From NCBI GenBank assembly GCA_013813825.1, contig JACCRA010000449.1:1-8452 (forward strand): a stretch of DNA of 8,452 bases. Direction: 5' to 3'. The notes beneath the pieces were generated by a model. That model did not search any database, was not told where the DNA came from, and was given only the letters and a program-made list of their open reading frames with translations. This document shows, one piece after another, positions 1 through 7,238 of the stretch; position 1 is the first letter of the stretch, and the number at the start of each line of letters is the position of its first letter. Position numbers and translations under genes: made by a program. The DNA is from Pyrinomonadaceae bacterium. GTDB taxonomy: Bacteria > Acidobacteriota > Blastocatellia > Pyrinomonadales > Pyrinomonadaceae.

Positions 1-3000
1 GCTATCACCACTACAACGCCGCAGGCGACTCCAACACCGCTGTCTCAACTTCCGTCCCGGACATCTGTTAGTCCCCTCTTGTCAGGGCTATCTGCACAAG
101 TCGATCCGCGGCTTGCGCAGTCCGAGGCGTTGCTGCGGCGTGGCCTTGTGCTGCAAGCCATCGCGCTTTACCAGCGAGTGCTGCGCGAACGCCCGAACGA
201 CGTGGACGTGCTCGTCGCGCTTGGCAAGGCTGAAGAGAAGCAGGGCTTGACGCGCCGCGCCGTCCAGACGTTCGAGCGGGTGTTGACCATCGAACCACAG
301 GAGCCGACGGCCGTGGCGCGCCTCGGCGTGCTCTACGCGCAACGTAAAGAGACTTGGCCGCGCGCCGTCGCGCAACTGCAAGCCGCCGTCTCGATGAACC
401 CCGGCGACCGCGCCAGCCGCCGCCGCTTGGCCGAGTTGTACGTGTGGAGCGGCCAGCCCGCCAACGCCGAGCGCGAATACCTCTCGCTCCTTGCCGGCGA
501 GCCGGCGGACGCCGCGACATTTGCGCTGCTCGCGCAGGCGATGACTTGGCAGGGGCGCGGCGGCGAGGCGCTGCCGCTGTTTGCGAAAGCCCGCGCCGCC
601 GGCAACGTACGCTTTGACGAAAACACGCGCTACGCCGAAGCCCTCGCCTTTTTTCAGTCGAAGCATTACGAGGAGGCACGGAAATTCTACGAGCAGTTGA
701 TCCGCGACTTTCCGAACAATCGCAAGTATCGCGCCGAACTGCGGAAGCTCAGCGAGGAGGCCGTCGTTGGTCCCCGGCGACAGGCGGAAGAATTATTCGC
801 GGAGGCGCGCGTGCGCTTCGCCGCTCGCGATTTCGATGTCGCGTTCGGCGACTTCGAGCGCGGATTGGCGCTCCACGACGCGCCGCCAGTCCGGCTCGAA
901 TACGCCGACCTGCTCTCGTCCGTGCCGGGGCATGGCGAAGAGGCTGTGCGCCAACTCGATCTGATCAAGCCGCAAACGCCCGCTCTCCAAGAGCGGCGGC
1001 AACGCATACTGGGCAGCGCCGCGCGCGAGCGTTTTGAGGCCGGCGACGTGCGCGGCGGGGCCGCCGCTTTCGAGCGCCTGCTGGCGATGGGAGAGAACAC
1101 GGAACTCAGGCTTGAATATGCTGATCGCCTCGCCGCCGCCGGCCGGCGCGATGACGCGCTGCGGCAACTCGAACTCGTCCGCCCGCGCACACGCCAACTC
1201 GACGAGCGTCGCGCACGCATCATCGCCGCCACCGCGCGCGAGCGTTACAAGGCCAATGACCTCGAAGCCGCCTTCGCGGATTTCGAGCAGGCGCTCGCCA
1301 TCCATGACGATCCGGCGATCCGCTACGAGTACGCGGACTACTTGGCCGCGTCGCCCGAACGGCGCGATGAAGCATTGCGCGTGCTCGAAAATTCCCGTCT
1401 CCAGACCGACGAGATCGAGCGCCGGCGCGCGCACATTCTCTCCTACATCCCGGAGCGGCGCGTCGAGGCGTTCGAGATTTACGTCCGCCTGCGCGGCCGT
1501 CACCCGGAAGACGCGGAGATCGAGACCGAACTGATCGAACTGCTCTCTTACTCCGAACTTGATTCTTTTCAGGCGCTCGTCGCGGCGGAACTAATCGCGC
1601 ACAGTTCCGGCGGCGGCGACGCGGGGCCGAGAGTCAGGACGCGCCTTGCCTCCGATGCGCCGAAACGCCCTGACGCGCCGAAACGTCCTGACGTATCGCG
1701 TCTGCGTCCCGGCCTTGTCCGCTACTATCTTCGCAACAGAGAGTTTGACGCCGCGCGCATCTTGCTCGACGCGATGGCGAAGGAAAATCTCGACGACGCG
1801 AATGCGCGGATCGCGATGGCCGACGCGCTGCTTGCGGCCGGCCATCGCCGCGAGGCGCGCGAGCAGATCGAGCGCGCCCTCCGGCTTGACCCACGCAACG
1901 CGCAGGCCAACGAGCGCGCCGGCTATCTCTACCTCCAAGACAAAGATCCCGAACGCGCCCTCAAACGCTTCAAGCTGATCTCCGCCACCGATCCGGCAGC
2001 GCGCCGCGCCGCGCGCGTCGGCGAGGCCGAAGCCCTGCTAGCGCTGAATCGCCCGCTCGCCGCGCGCGAAGTCGTCCGCCAATTCGGCAACTCCGCCGAT
2101 TCGGACGTGCGAAGTTTGCGTGCCCGCGTCGAGCGCGCCGCCGCCGCCAACTTCAACGAAGGGACCAATCTCGCCTACGAGTTAGAGTCCGTCTCGCGCT
2201 CCGGCGAAGAAAGCGTCGCTACGCTGGCGGACGGAACGACGCAGGCGACGGGCGCGATGACCACGATCCGCAACACGCTGCACGGCACAGTTCAGTTGAC
2301 CGACAACGTCAGCCTCTCCGGCGACCTTTCAACTGTCGCTCTCGATGCCGGCACGCTCGGACGCCGCAGCGGCACGGATAAACAACTGCGGCTGACGGTG
2401 GCTGCTAACGACGCGACGCGCTTCACCGTCGGCGTCGGCGAGACGCTGGCGCGCAAGGCCACTTACTTCGGCCGCATTGAGTTTCGTCCCTCGGACGAGA
2501 CGCGGGCTTATGTCGAGGTGTCGCGGCAGGCGGTAACGGAATCGTTTCTCTCTTACGCCGGCGTGCGCGACGAGTTCACGGGCGCGGAGATTGGTCCCGT
2601 CATGGCGACGGGCATCGGGGCCGGCGTCCACCTTCGCGGCGAGGGCGGCGTTGATTACAATTTGCGGGCGCGCGTCGATGGGTTGAAGGGCGATAACTTG
2701 CCGACCAACCGCCGCGCTGAATTCTTCTTCGATGTCGGGCAAGACTTGAAGCGCAACCTGCCGCGCCTGCGCCGCTTCGACTACGTGCGCGGCAGCTTTC
2801 AGCTTCTCGGCCTCAAGTATTCGCAGGACGTGAACGCGGTTGAGATCAATGATCGCGCCGGCAACCCGCTGCTTGTGCGCGGCTACTTCAGCCCGCGCAC
2901 CTTCATCGCGCCGGGCGTCCGCGCCGATTTCGGCTACCGCTCGCCGGACGAACGCCTCAGCTTGCGCGGCGGCCTCGGCTTCTCCACCCACCTCGCCCGC

Positions 3001-3189
3001 GGCGACGAGTCGCGCTTCTTCCGCCCGCAGACATCGCTCGGCGTCGATTTCACGCTCAACCTTCGCTACGCCCTCACCCGCCACCTCGCGCTCATCGATT
3101 CCTACACCTACACGAGTTCGGGTGCGAGCTACAACAGCAACCGTTTCACTTTCGGCTTGGTGTTTGATCCCAGCGGGAGTCAGAGATAG
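1..3189 (+). CDS. TPR-repeat exopolysaccharide export protein with C-terminal outer-membrane barrel (BcsC-like), 5' partial
   Basis: Probable outer-membrane exporter of an exopolysaccharide: periplasmic TPR helices guide the polymer to a C-terminal barrel. The frame is open from position 1 (1062 codons before the TAG). The first in-window start is a TTG at 79 with no Shine-Dalgarno, preceded by an in-frame Thr/Pro-rich stretch, so I read the gene as starting upstream, where a signal peptide would be. Counting from position 1, residues about 35-255 hold TPR-like helix pairs, 259-473 three related modules of about 71 residues, 531-570 a low-complexity linker, and 572-710 more TPR-like helices. 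Residues about 716-1062 alternate polar and hydrophobic residues like beta strands; this length fits the BcsC barrel (Pfam BCSC_C). A GYFSPR motif (961-966) recalls the YFSP motif I remember from BcsC, and the chain ends with an aromatic-rich strand plus a short tail. The convergent neighbour is a BcsZ-like hydrolase, which supports a cellulose-type system. PgaA- or PelB-like export of another polymer is possible. Confidence 0.8.
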   Translation, partial: AITTTTPQATPTPLSQLPSRTSVSPLLSGLSAQVDPRLAQSEALLRRGLVLQAIALYQRVLRERPNDVDVLVALGKAEEKQGLTRRAVQTFERVLTIEPQEPTAVARLGVLYAQRKETWPRAVAQLQAAVSMNPGDRASRRRLAELYVWSGQPANAEREYLSLLAGEPADAATFALLAQAMTWQGRGGEALPLFAKARAAGNVRFDENTRYAEALAFFQSKHYEEARKFYEQLIRDFPNNRKYRAELRKLSEEAVVGPRRQAEELFAEARVRFAARDFDVAFGDFERGLALHDAPPVRLEYADLLSSVPGHGEEAVRQLDLIKPQTPALQERRQRILGSAARERFEAGDVRGGAAAFERLLAMGENTELRLEYADRLAAAGRRDDALRQLELVRPRTRQLDERRARIIAATARERYKANDLEAAFADFEQALAIHDDPAIRYEYADYLAASPERRDEALRVLENSRLQTDEIERRRAHILSYIPERRVEAFEIYVRLRGRHPEDAEIETELIELLSYSELDSFQALVAAELIAHSSGGGDAGPRVRTRLASDAPKRPDAPKRPDVSRLRPGLVRYYLRNREFDAARILLDAMAKENLDDANARIAMADALLAAGHRREAREQIERALRLDPRNAQANERAGYLYLQDKDPERALKRFKLISATDPAARRAARVGEAEALLALNRPLAAREVVRQFGNSADSDVRSLRARVERAAAANFNEGTNLAYELESVSRSGEESVATLADGTTQATGAMTTIRNTLHGTVQLTDNVSLSGDLSTVALDAGTLGRRSGTDKQLRLTVAANDATRFTVGVGETLARKATYFGRIEFRPSDETRAYVEVSRQAVTESFLSYAGVRDEFTGAEIGPVMATGIGAGVHLRGEGGVDYNLRARVDGLKGDNLPTNRRAEFFFDVGQDLKRNLPRLRRFDYVRGSFQLLGLKYSQDVNAVEINDRAGNPLLVRGYFSPRTFIAPGVRADFGYRSPDERLSLRGGLGFSTHLARGDESRFFRPQTSLGVDFTLNLRYALTRHLALIDSYTYTSSGASYNSNRFTFGLVFDPSGSQR
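775..1419 (+). repeat. Three tandem ~71-residue modules inside the TPR protein
   Basis: Three successive modules begin at about 775, 994 and 1207 (73, 71 and 71 codons). Each starts with an RR pair and a helix, then has an [AG]xFE or DFE segment, an (L/Y)EYAD motif, a (D/E)EA(V/L)RxL segment, and ends at an ERR that opens the next module. The period is about twice a 34-residue TPR, so each module looks like a TPR pair duplicated as a unit. The copies are diverged in DNA but clear in protein. They probably extend the periplasmic solenoid. Confidence 0.7.
1657..1692 (+). repeat. 18-bp tandem duplication (APKRPD x2) in the inter-TPR linker
   Basis: Two adjacent 18-bp copies (1657-1674 and 1675-1692) differ at one base and encode APKRPD twice. 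They sit in a Gly/Pro/Arg/Asp-rich stretch that separates two TPR-like blocks of the exporter. The segment is probably a flexible linker, and the short repeat is a likely site of length variation. Confidence 0.75.
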
Positions 3190-3222
3190 GAAGGGAATCT
3201 CGCAGCCCGAATAAAGATGGGA

Positions 3223-3245
3223 AGTGCTTCTTCAGTGGAAGCATT
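3223..3245 (+). terminator. Weak hairpin 33 nt after the exporter stop codon; possible terminator
   Basis: An 8-bp stem with one G-T pair (AGTGCTTC pairing with GAAGCATT) encloses a 7-nt loop. It lies just downstream of the exporter stop codon. No T tract follows, so it is not a classical intrinsic terminator; its position is the main argument. Confidence 0.25.
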
Positions 3246-3250
3246 CAACA

Positions 3251-3264
3251 GCCCCGGTAGGGGC
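3251..3264. repeat. Short GC-rich hairpin
   Basis: GCCCC and GGGGC form a perfect 5-bp stem around the tetraloop GGTA. It is the second of three hairpins in the gap between the converging exporter and glycoside hydrolase genes. It could be part of a dispersed repeat or help block read-through; its function is unknown. Confidence 0.35.
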
Positions 3265-3320
3265 GGTGGATGGGAGAGTAGCGAATGAGTTTACCAACTG
3301 CTGAAACCGAACTGGCCGAC

Positions 3321-3356
3321 GCAGGGAGCGCAGGCATCCTTGCCTGCGCTCCCTGC
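3321..3356. repeat. Perfect 16-bp palindrome (REP-like element) between convergent genes
   Basis: The arms GCAGGGAGCGCAGGCA (3321-3336) and TGCCTGCGCTCCCTGC (3341-3356) are exact reverse complements around a 4-nt loop TCCT. The element lies in the 235-bp gap between the ends of two converging genes. There it could act as a bidirectional transcription block or an mRNA 3'-end stabiliser. No T run follows on either strand. The form is that of a dispersed REP-type intergenic palindrome, but copy number cannot be judged from one window. Confidence 0.7.
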
Positions 3357-3424
3357 CACGCGGCCACGCTTGATGTTGGTGGGCAAGTCATCTATTGCCG
3401 AAGGGAAGACGCCGAACTGTGCGA

Positions 3425-4585
3425 TCAGCTTGACGGCACTAATTTCGTAATTGCTCCGCTGTCGGCGTAAAGCGCGATGCCGAGCCACATCCAGTTCTGG
3501 CCGTAATAATCGAGCGGGTCGCCCCACGCGCCGGAGCGGTTCAGTCGCTCGTAGCCGCCGAGCATTTCCTGTGTGTAGAGTTGCTTGGCGACGGTTGGAT
3601 CGACGGCGGCGAAGGCGGGGAGAGAGCAGCCGAAGGCAGCGATGTTGGCGATGTCGGTGCGTTGCGAGCCGTCGGCACGAAAGCCTTCGGGGAGATGCTG
3701 GTGCCGCCGCCAATAGTCGAGCACGAAGCGGTGTGACTGTAAAAATTTCGCGGCGCGGCTGTCGGACTTTGGCGCAATTTGGGCGTCGAAGGCGATGCGC
3801 CAAGCGGCGCGCCAAGCGTCGTAGGAGTGGCCGGTGCCTTCGGGGAAGTCGCTGGCGGGCGCAGGCAAGACGCGCCCCGTGGCGCGCTCAAGTTGGCACC
3901 AGTCGGGGACCAGTCCGACCGGCGAGAGCGCCGCCGAGCGATTCAGAATTTCGTAACTGGCGTCTACCATCTTGAGCCACGGGTGATCTCGATCAACGGT
4001 TGCGAAGAGGCGGTAAGCGTAAGGCGCGAGGTAGCTCGGATTGATGGCCGGTTGTGGCTGTTTGGCGGCCCAGTCGCCGGCGGTGAGGATGGGACCAATC
4101 GGACTTTCAACGACGGTCAACTTCCAGAGATCGTTTAAGAGCGTGCGGGCTTCCGCCTCATACTCCGGCGCACGCCAACGCCGGGCGGCGAGTAGCAGTG
4201 CGTAAGCGATGTCCTGATCGGCGTCCGAAGCCGCGCCCAGGTTGAGCGTGCCCCACGAGCCGTCATCACGCCGGCCCCACTTCCACGCATACAGCGCGGT
4301 GCCATTGACGCGCAAATTGTTGTTGGCCCAAAGGCGCGTGCGGTCGAAGGTTTCGCGGTCGTCGATCCAGACGGCACGCAGCATCGCGTAAGACTGCCCC
4401 TCGGAGGTGGTAATCTGCCCGCCGCGCCAGTCGATCACGCGCCCGTCGGCCTGTATAAACTTGGCCTTATAAGTGTTCCAAGAAGTCCTCAGCATTTCAC
4501 GCGCGTCCGGTCGCGGCGCGGACGGCAAAGAGAAGAAGAGACCCAGCCCCAGCAGCAGACACACCAGCAAAACTTTACTCCACAT
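3425..4585 (-). CDS. Glycoside hydrolase family 8 (BcsZ-like endoglucanase)
   Basis: Predicted secreted or membrane-tethered enzyme that cuts beta-1,4-glucan, as BcsZ does in the periplasm during cellulose export. I chose the ATG at 4585 (386 residues, close to E. coli BcsZ); an in-frame TTG at 4597 would add four residues, and neither has a clear Shine-Dalgarno. In ATG numbering, residues 3-20 form a signal peptide or anchor (lysine, then a Leu-rich core). The GRVID and TTSEGQSY motifs place the acid Glu at E62, SDADQDIA (120-127) is the conserved substrate-site Asp block, and HSYDAWR places the base Asp at D256. NPSYL (182-186), PDW (227-229) and a YYGQNW segment near the C-terminus also match BcsZ, so the enzyme looks intact. 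It converges on the BcsC-like exporter and lies 112 bp after the 732-residue gene on the same strand. Other GH8 substrates (chitosan, xylan) cannot be excluded. Confidence 0.88.
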   Translation of the reverse strand: MWSKVLLVCLLLGLGLFFSLPSAPRPDAREMLRTSWNTYKAKFIQADGRVIDWRGGQITTSEGQSYAMLRAVWIDDRETFDRTRLWANNNLRVNGTALYAWKWGRRDDGSWGTLNLGAASDADQDIAYALLLAARRWRAPEYEAEARTLLNDLWKLTVVESPIGPILTAGDWAAKQPQPAINPSYLAPYAYRLFATVDRDHPWLKMVDASYEILNRSAALSPVGLVPDWCQLERATGRVLPAPASDFPEGTGHSYDAWRAAWRIAFDAQIAPKSDSRAAKFLQSHRFVLDYWRRHQHLPEGFRADGSQRTDIANIAAFGCSLPAFAAVDPTVAKQLYTQEMLGGYERLNRSGAWGDPLDYYGQNWMWLGIALYADSGAITKLVPSS

Positions 4586-4597
4586 TCGGTTGATCAA

Positions 4598-4692
4598 GTC
4601 TGAAGCCCGGAGTCTAAAATCTGAAGTCCAAAGTCATCAACGCAAACCCCGCTTTGCTTTTGGCTTCAAACTTCAAACTCCAGACCTGAGAC
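4598..4692. repeat. Long imperfect inverted repeat filling the intergenic gap
   Basis: The arms at 4598-4628 and 4662-4692 (31 nt each) match as reverse complements at 22 positions. Most of the 9 differences are transitions that still allow G-U pairing. Inside, CCAAA pairs with TTTGG and GCAAA with TTTGC, so the RNA could fold into one nearly continuous rod. Each arm is built from degenerate units such as GTCTGAAG, GGAGTCT and CTGAAGTC. The element begins 5 bp after the stop codon of the 732-residue gene and ends 12 bp before the hydrolase ATG. It could end or stabilise the upstream transcript, or be a dispersed repeat. Confidence 0.65.
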
Positions 4693-4697
4693 TGTTG

Positions 4698-6896
4698 TTA
4701 AGCGATATTGAGCGCCGCGCGGCGGTGGCGTTTGCTGCGCGCCGCGGAGTCGCGCAGCGCACCGGCGATAACGGGCAGGCTGGCCGCCTCGGGCTGGCCT
4801 TGCGCGTCGAGCTTGATTTCATAAACCCACTGTAAACGACGCGCGAGCGCGGCGTCGAGCGTTTCGGAAGACGTTTCCGCGGTGTTCGCTCCATTTGTCG
4901 GCAGGGAGACGGCGGCAGGTGGCGTCAGTGTCTCGCGCAGGCGGACGAGGGCGCGATGCAGGCAGCGCGCGGCGGCGGCATTGGCGACCGGCGCGCCTGC
5001 GTGATCAATGTGTTGGACGGCCGCCTGTGCCTCCGGCAGGTGACTGTCGAGCCGCGCCCGTAACTGCTCGACATGTTCGCGCACAAGGGAGTGGCGACGA
5101 GTGGCCTCGCCATCAAACTCGACGTGTTCGCACCACTGTCTGACAAGGCCGCGGACTTGTTCGACGGTGCGCGTCAATCGCTCGCGCACCGCCGCGCCCA
5201 GCGGCTTTGCGTTCCGGCCACCGGCAGCCTCCGCGCGTGCGGCTTGAATTTTCTGATTAACCGTGGCGGCGTCTTCCCACGATGCCAATTGGCGGCGCAA
5301 CTCTTCAGTCTGATCGCGCCGATCCTCATAAACTGACCGGAGGACAAACGACAGATCATCGTCGTTCGCGACGAGACGCAGCCACACATCGGACGCCTCC
5401 TTGAGTTGCGAACTGGTGGTTTCGTCGAGACGTTTGACGGCCCCGGCGATGTTCGAGATGGCCGCGCCGCGCCGCGCCGCGCCATCCGCGCCGAGCAAAT
5501 CTTCGGGTCTGAGCGCAACGCCCGATCCGGCGAACTGGCCGACGGCCGCGACTACACCGGCCAACTCTGGCAGTTCTTCGTGAGTGGTGAGCCATCGATC
5601 CATGCCCGCCGGAGGGCAGACGAGCGCGAGTTGCAACGCCGCCGCCAGTCCGAGCAAGTAGTTCGGCAGAGCGCCGCCCGGTTGCTGCTCGCGCGCGATA
5701 CGCGACAGCTTGCCGCCCATCTCGTCTTTCTCGCACAGGACCAGACGACCAGCTTCGACCGCGCGCAGCAGCCACTCCGGGACGGGGTGCGGCCGGCCTC
5801 GCGCTGCCAGCGACTTCGTCACCCAGAAAGCGCCGGGCACGTCGTCGCTTGCCACAAGTGACCAAATGAAGTCGCGCCAGCGATTGTCTGTCTCTTCGAG
5901 CAACAAACCGGCCGCCGCCTCGCGCGGCGTGAGCACGCCGGCCTCTGCCTCTTCCCCTTGAAACGTCGCAGTCAATGCAATGCCGCCACCGCCGCCGTCA
6001 ATCGGCCGCGCCGATTCTGGCACGGCCGGGCGCGGCATCTCAAATTTCAGAATGTCGGCGGCTGTCGCGGGCGTCGGCGCGGGTGCCGGCGCGTTGTCCT
6101 GCCCGTCGTCGCCAATGTCCGCAACGTCGGCTGTGCCTTCGTCGCTTAAGCTCTCGTCACTTAGGCTTTGGCCGTCGAGTTCAAATTGCTCGTCGAGCAG
6201 TGCGTAGTCGTCATCGGACTCGGCGGCCAGTTCAAGGCGCTGCCATTCATCCGACTCGATCTCTTGTCCCCACGACGACTCGTCAACCGCGCTCGCTTGA
6301 TCGTCAAAGATATTAACCGCTGTGGCCGCTGCCTCCTGCTTCGCGAATGAAGAGAGAGGTTCACACAAACTGGAAATTGCTTCCGCGCGCGCGTCTATCG
6401 GAGCCGGCAGTTCCGGGCAGTTGTCGATAGTGGTGGTAGCGTTGAACATTTCTGTCAGTTCTCCGAACTGACAGATGATCCGCGCTTCGGTCTCTTCCAA
6501 CGCGGCACGCGCTTTCTTCATTTCCGCGAGCGAAGTCGGCGGGTGCGACAGCGCGACATAGTAGTAGTAGTCGAGCGAGTGACGAAATTCCTCCACTTCT
6601 TCGACCCGGCGCGTCAACCCAGTCCCGGCGCAGTCGTCGGCCGACCATGCCGCGGCGCATTCGTCGAAGCCGAAATAATCGAGCGCGTCGGCGCACAATT
6701 CAACGAGCGTCGTGAGCGAATGGCGGAGCGCGTCGCGCCGCGCCTGCCGCTCGGACAACTTGACCTGCGCGAGTTGCGCCAGTTGCCAGCTGAACTGCGC
6801 GAGCGTGTCCCAGATAGAAGCGTCCGCGTCGTGCGCCTCAATCTCCTGAAGCCATTGCTGCCACTGCCGGGCGTCGAAGTCCTGATCGATCTGCAT
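4698..6896 (-). CDS. Hypothetical protein, 732 residues, with acidic central region
   Basis: I do not recognise this family. It starts at an ATG (6894-6896) with no obvious Shine-Dalgarno and ends at TAA. There is no signal peptide or convincing membrane segment, so it is probably cytoplasmic. Residues 1-150 look helical, Trp/Gln-rich, with a DYYYY run at 109-113. Residues 196-270 are strongly acidic (about 26 Asp/Glu to one Arg in 75 residues) with a doubled SLSDE motif, then an Ala/Pro linker (269-280) and a Gly5 run (301-305), suggesting disorder. Residues 320-440 look folded, with a W-x-x-F-I-W segment, GAFWVTKSL and PEWLLRAVEAG. Residues 490-660 are charged helices, possibly coiled coil, and the end is basic (RSKRHRR). 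I see no Walker, nuclease or kinase motif. It may be a scaffold or interaction protein. It diverges from the htrA gene and precedes the GH8 gene; the inverted repeat between them argues against a tight operon. Confidence 0.8.
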   Translation of the reverse strand: MQIDQDFDARQWQQWLQEIEAHDADASIWDTLAQFSWQLAQLAQVKLSERQARRDALRHSLTTLVELCADALDYFGFDECAAAWSADDCAGTGLTRRVEEVEEFRHSLDYYYYVALSHPPTSLAEMKKARAALEETEARIICQFGELTEMFNATTTIDNCPELPAPIDARAEAISSLCEPLSSFAKQEAAATAVNIFDDQASAVDESSWGQEIESDEWQRLELAAESDDDYALLDEQFELDGQSLSDESLSDEGTADVADIGDDGQDNAPAPAPTPATAADILKFEMPRPAVPESARPIDGGGGGIALTATFQGEEAEAGVLTPREAAAGLLLEETDNRWRDFIWSLVASDDVPGAFWVTKSLAARGRPHPVPEWLLRAVEAGRLVLCEKDEMGGKLSRIAREQQPGGALPNYLLGLAAALQLALVCPPAGMDRWLTTHEELPELAGVVAAVGQFAGSGVALRPEDLLGADGAARRGAAISNIAGAVKRLDETTSSQLKEASDVWLRLVANDDDLSFVLRSVYEDRRDQTEELRRQLASWEDAATVNQKIQAARAEAAGGRNAKPLGAAVRERLTRTVEQVRGLVRQWCEHVEFDGEATRRHSLVREHVEQLRARLDSHLPEAQAAVQHIDHAGAPVANAAAARCLHRALVRLRETLTPPAAVSLPTNGANTAETSSETLDAALARRLQWVYEIKLDAQGQPEAASLPVIAGALRDSAARSKRHRRAALNIA

Positions 6897-6963
6897 GTTA
6901 ATTGTGTGGTCTTGAAAAGAGGAGGACGGGGGCGAAACTCGGCGTTCGTGCGGGGCGGTAACT

Positions 6964-6980
6964 GCCGGAACTTATCCGGC
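6964..6980. promoter_or_regulatory. Small inverted repeat upstream of the 732-residue gene
   Basis: GCCGGA and TCCGGC form perfect 6-bp arms around a 5-nt spacer, about 70 bp upstream of the ATG of the 732-residue gene. It could be an operator or a leader hairpin. A short palindrome is expected fairly often in GC-rich DNA, so support is weak. Confidence 0.25.
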
Positions 6981-7078
6981 GTCCCGCACAGCCATCTTAA
7001 CCCGCCGCCGCCGTAAGAAGCAACGCACAAATTTTCGCAGATCAATCGTTGGTCGCCGGCCCTCACCTGGCTTCCGCT

Positions 7079-7107
7079 TTGCGGCGTGTCTTGTGTTTCG
7101 CTATACT
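7079..7107 (+). promoter_or_regulatory. Candidate sigma70-type promoter for htrA
   Basis: TTGCGG (7079-7084) and TATACT (7102-7107) are separated by 17 bp. The -10 box matches the consensus at five of six positions; the -35 box matches only the TTG half. Transcription would start near 7114 and give a leader of about 135 nt before the htrA ATG. It is the best promoter-like match I found in the 351-bp gap (6897-7247). Confidence 0.45.
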
Positions 7108-7188
7108 CAGTCGCCCGATGTGAGGGCGTGCGTGACAGTGCGGTTAGTCGAGAGAGTCAAGCGGCCTCGTTTAACTTCGGTGAGTCTG

Positions 7189-7210
7189 TGGCGCGGAGCA
7201 ATTCGCGCCA
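7189..7210 (+). promoter_or_regulatory. Inverted repeat in the htrA leader
   Basis: TGGCGCG and CGCGCCA are perfect 7-bp arms around an 8-nt spacer (GAGCAATT), 37 bp before the htrA ATG and 20 bp before its Shine-Dalgarno. It could be an operator half-site pair or an mRNA hairpin affecting translation. It does not match the CIRCE heat-shock operator. Confidence 0.4.
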
Positions 7211-7230
7211 GTCCTTCCCTTGAAGCAATA

Positions 7231-7238
7231 AAGGCGGT
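7231..7238 (+). promoter_or_regulatory. Shine-Dalgarno site of htrA
   Basis: AAGGCGGT differs from the ideal AAGGAGGT at one base and lies 9 nt before the ATG at 7248. An in-frame TGA at 7221-7223 excludes longer forms, so this site fixes the start. It is the clearest ribosome binding site in the window. Confidence 0.75.

Noticed and set aside
2329..3084. Minus-strand open frame of 251 codons inside the exporter gene
   Set aside because: It lies fully opposite the beta-barrel region, whose plus-strand frame has the expected strand pattern and an exporter motif. The antisense product is Ala/Arg/Glu-rich filler typical of shadow frames.
3285..3470. Possible 61-codon plus-strand gene between the exporter and the hydrolase
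   Set aside because: Although an ATG follows a GGAG, its middle is encoded by the 16-bp palindrome and its end overlaps the 3' end of the GH8 gene on the other strand. It looks like a chance frame across a repeat.
4598..4692. Repeat units in the intergenic gap as a CRISPR remnant
   Set aside because: The units are degenerate, have no regular spacers and form an inverted repeat rather than a direct array; no cas gene is present.
4473..4835. Plus-strand open frame of 120 codons across the 4598-4692 inverted repeat
   Set aside because: It overlaps the start of the GH8 gene and the end of the 732-residue gene on the other strand, and its central part is simply the translated repeat.
6556..6573. 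GTA/TAG trinucleotide run as a microsatellite
   Set aside because: It is only four units long and encodes the DYYYY stretch of the 732-residue protein in frame, so it needs no separate explanation.
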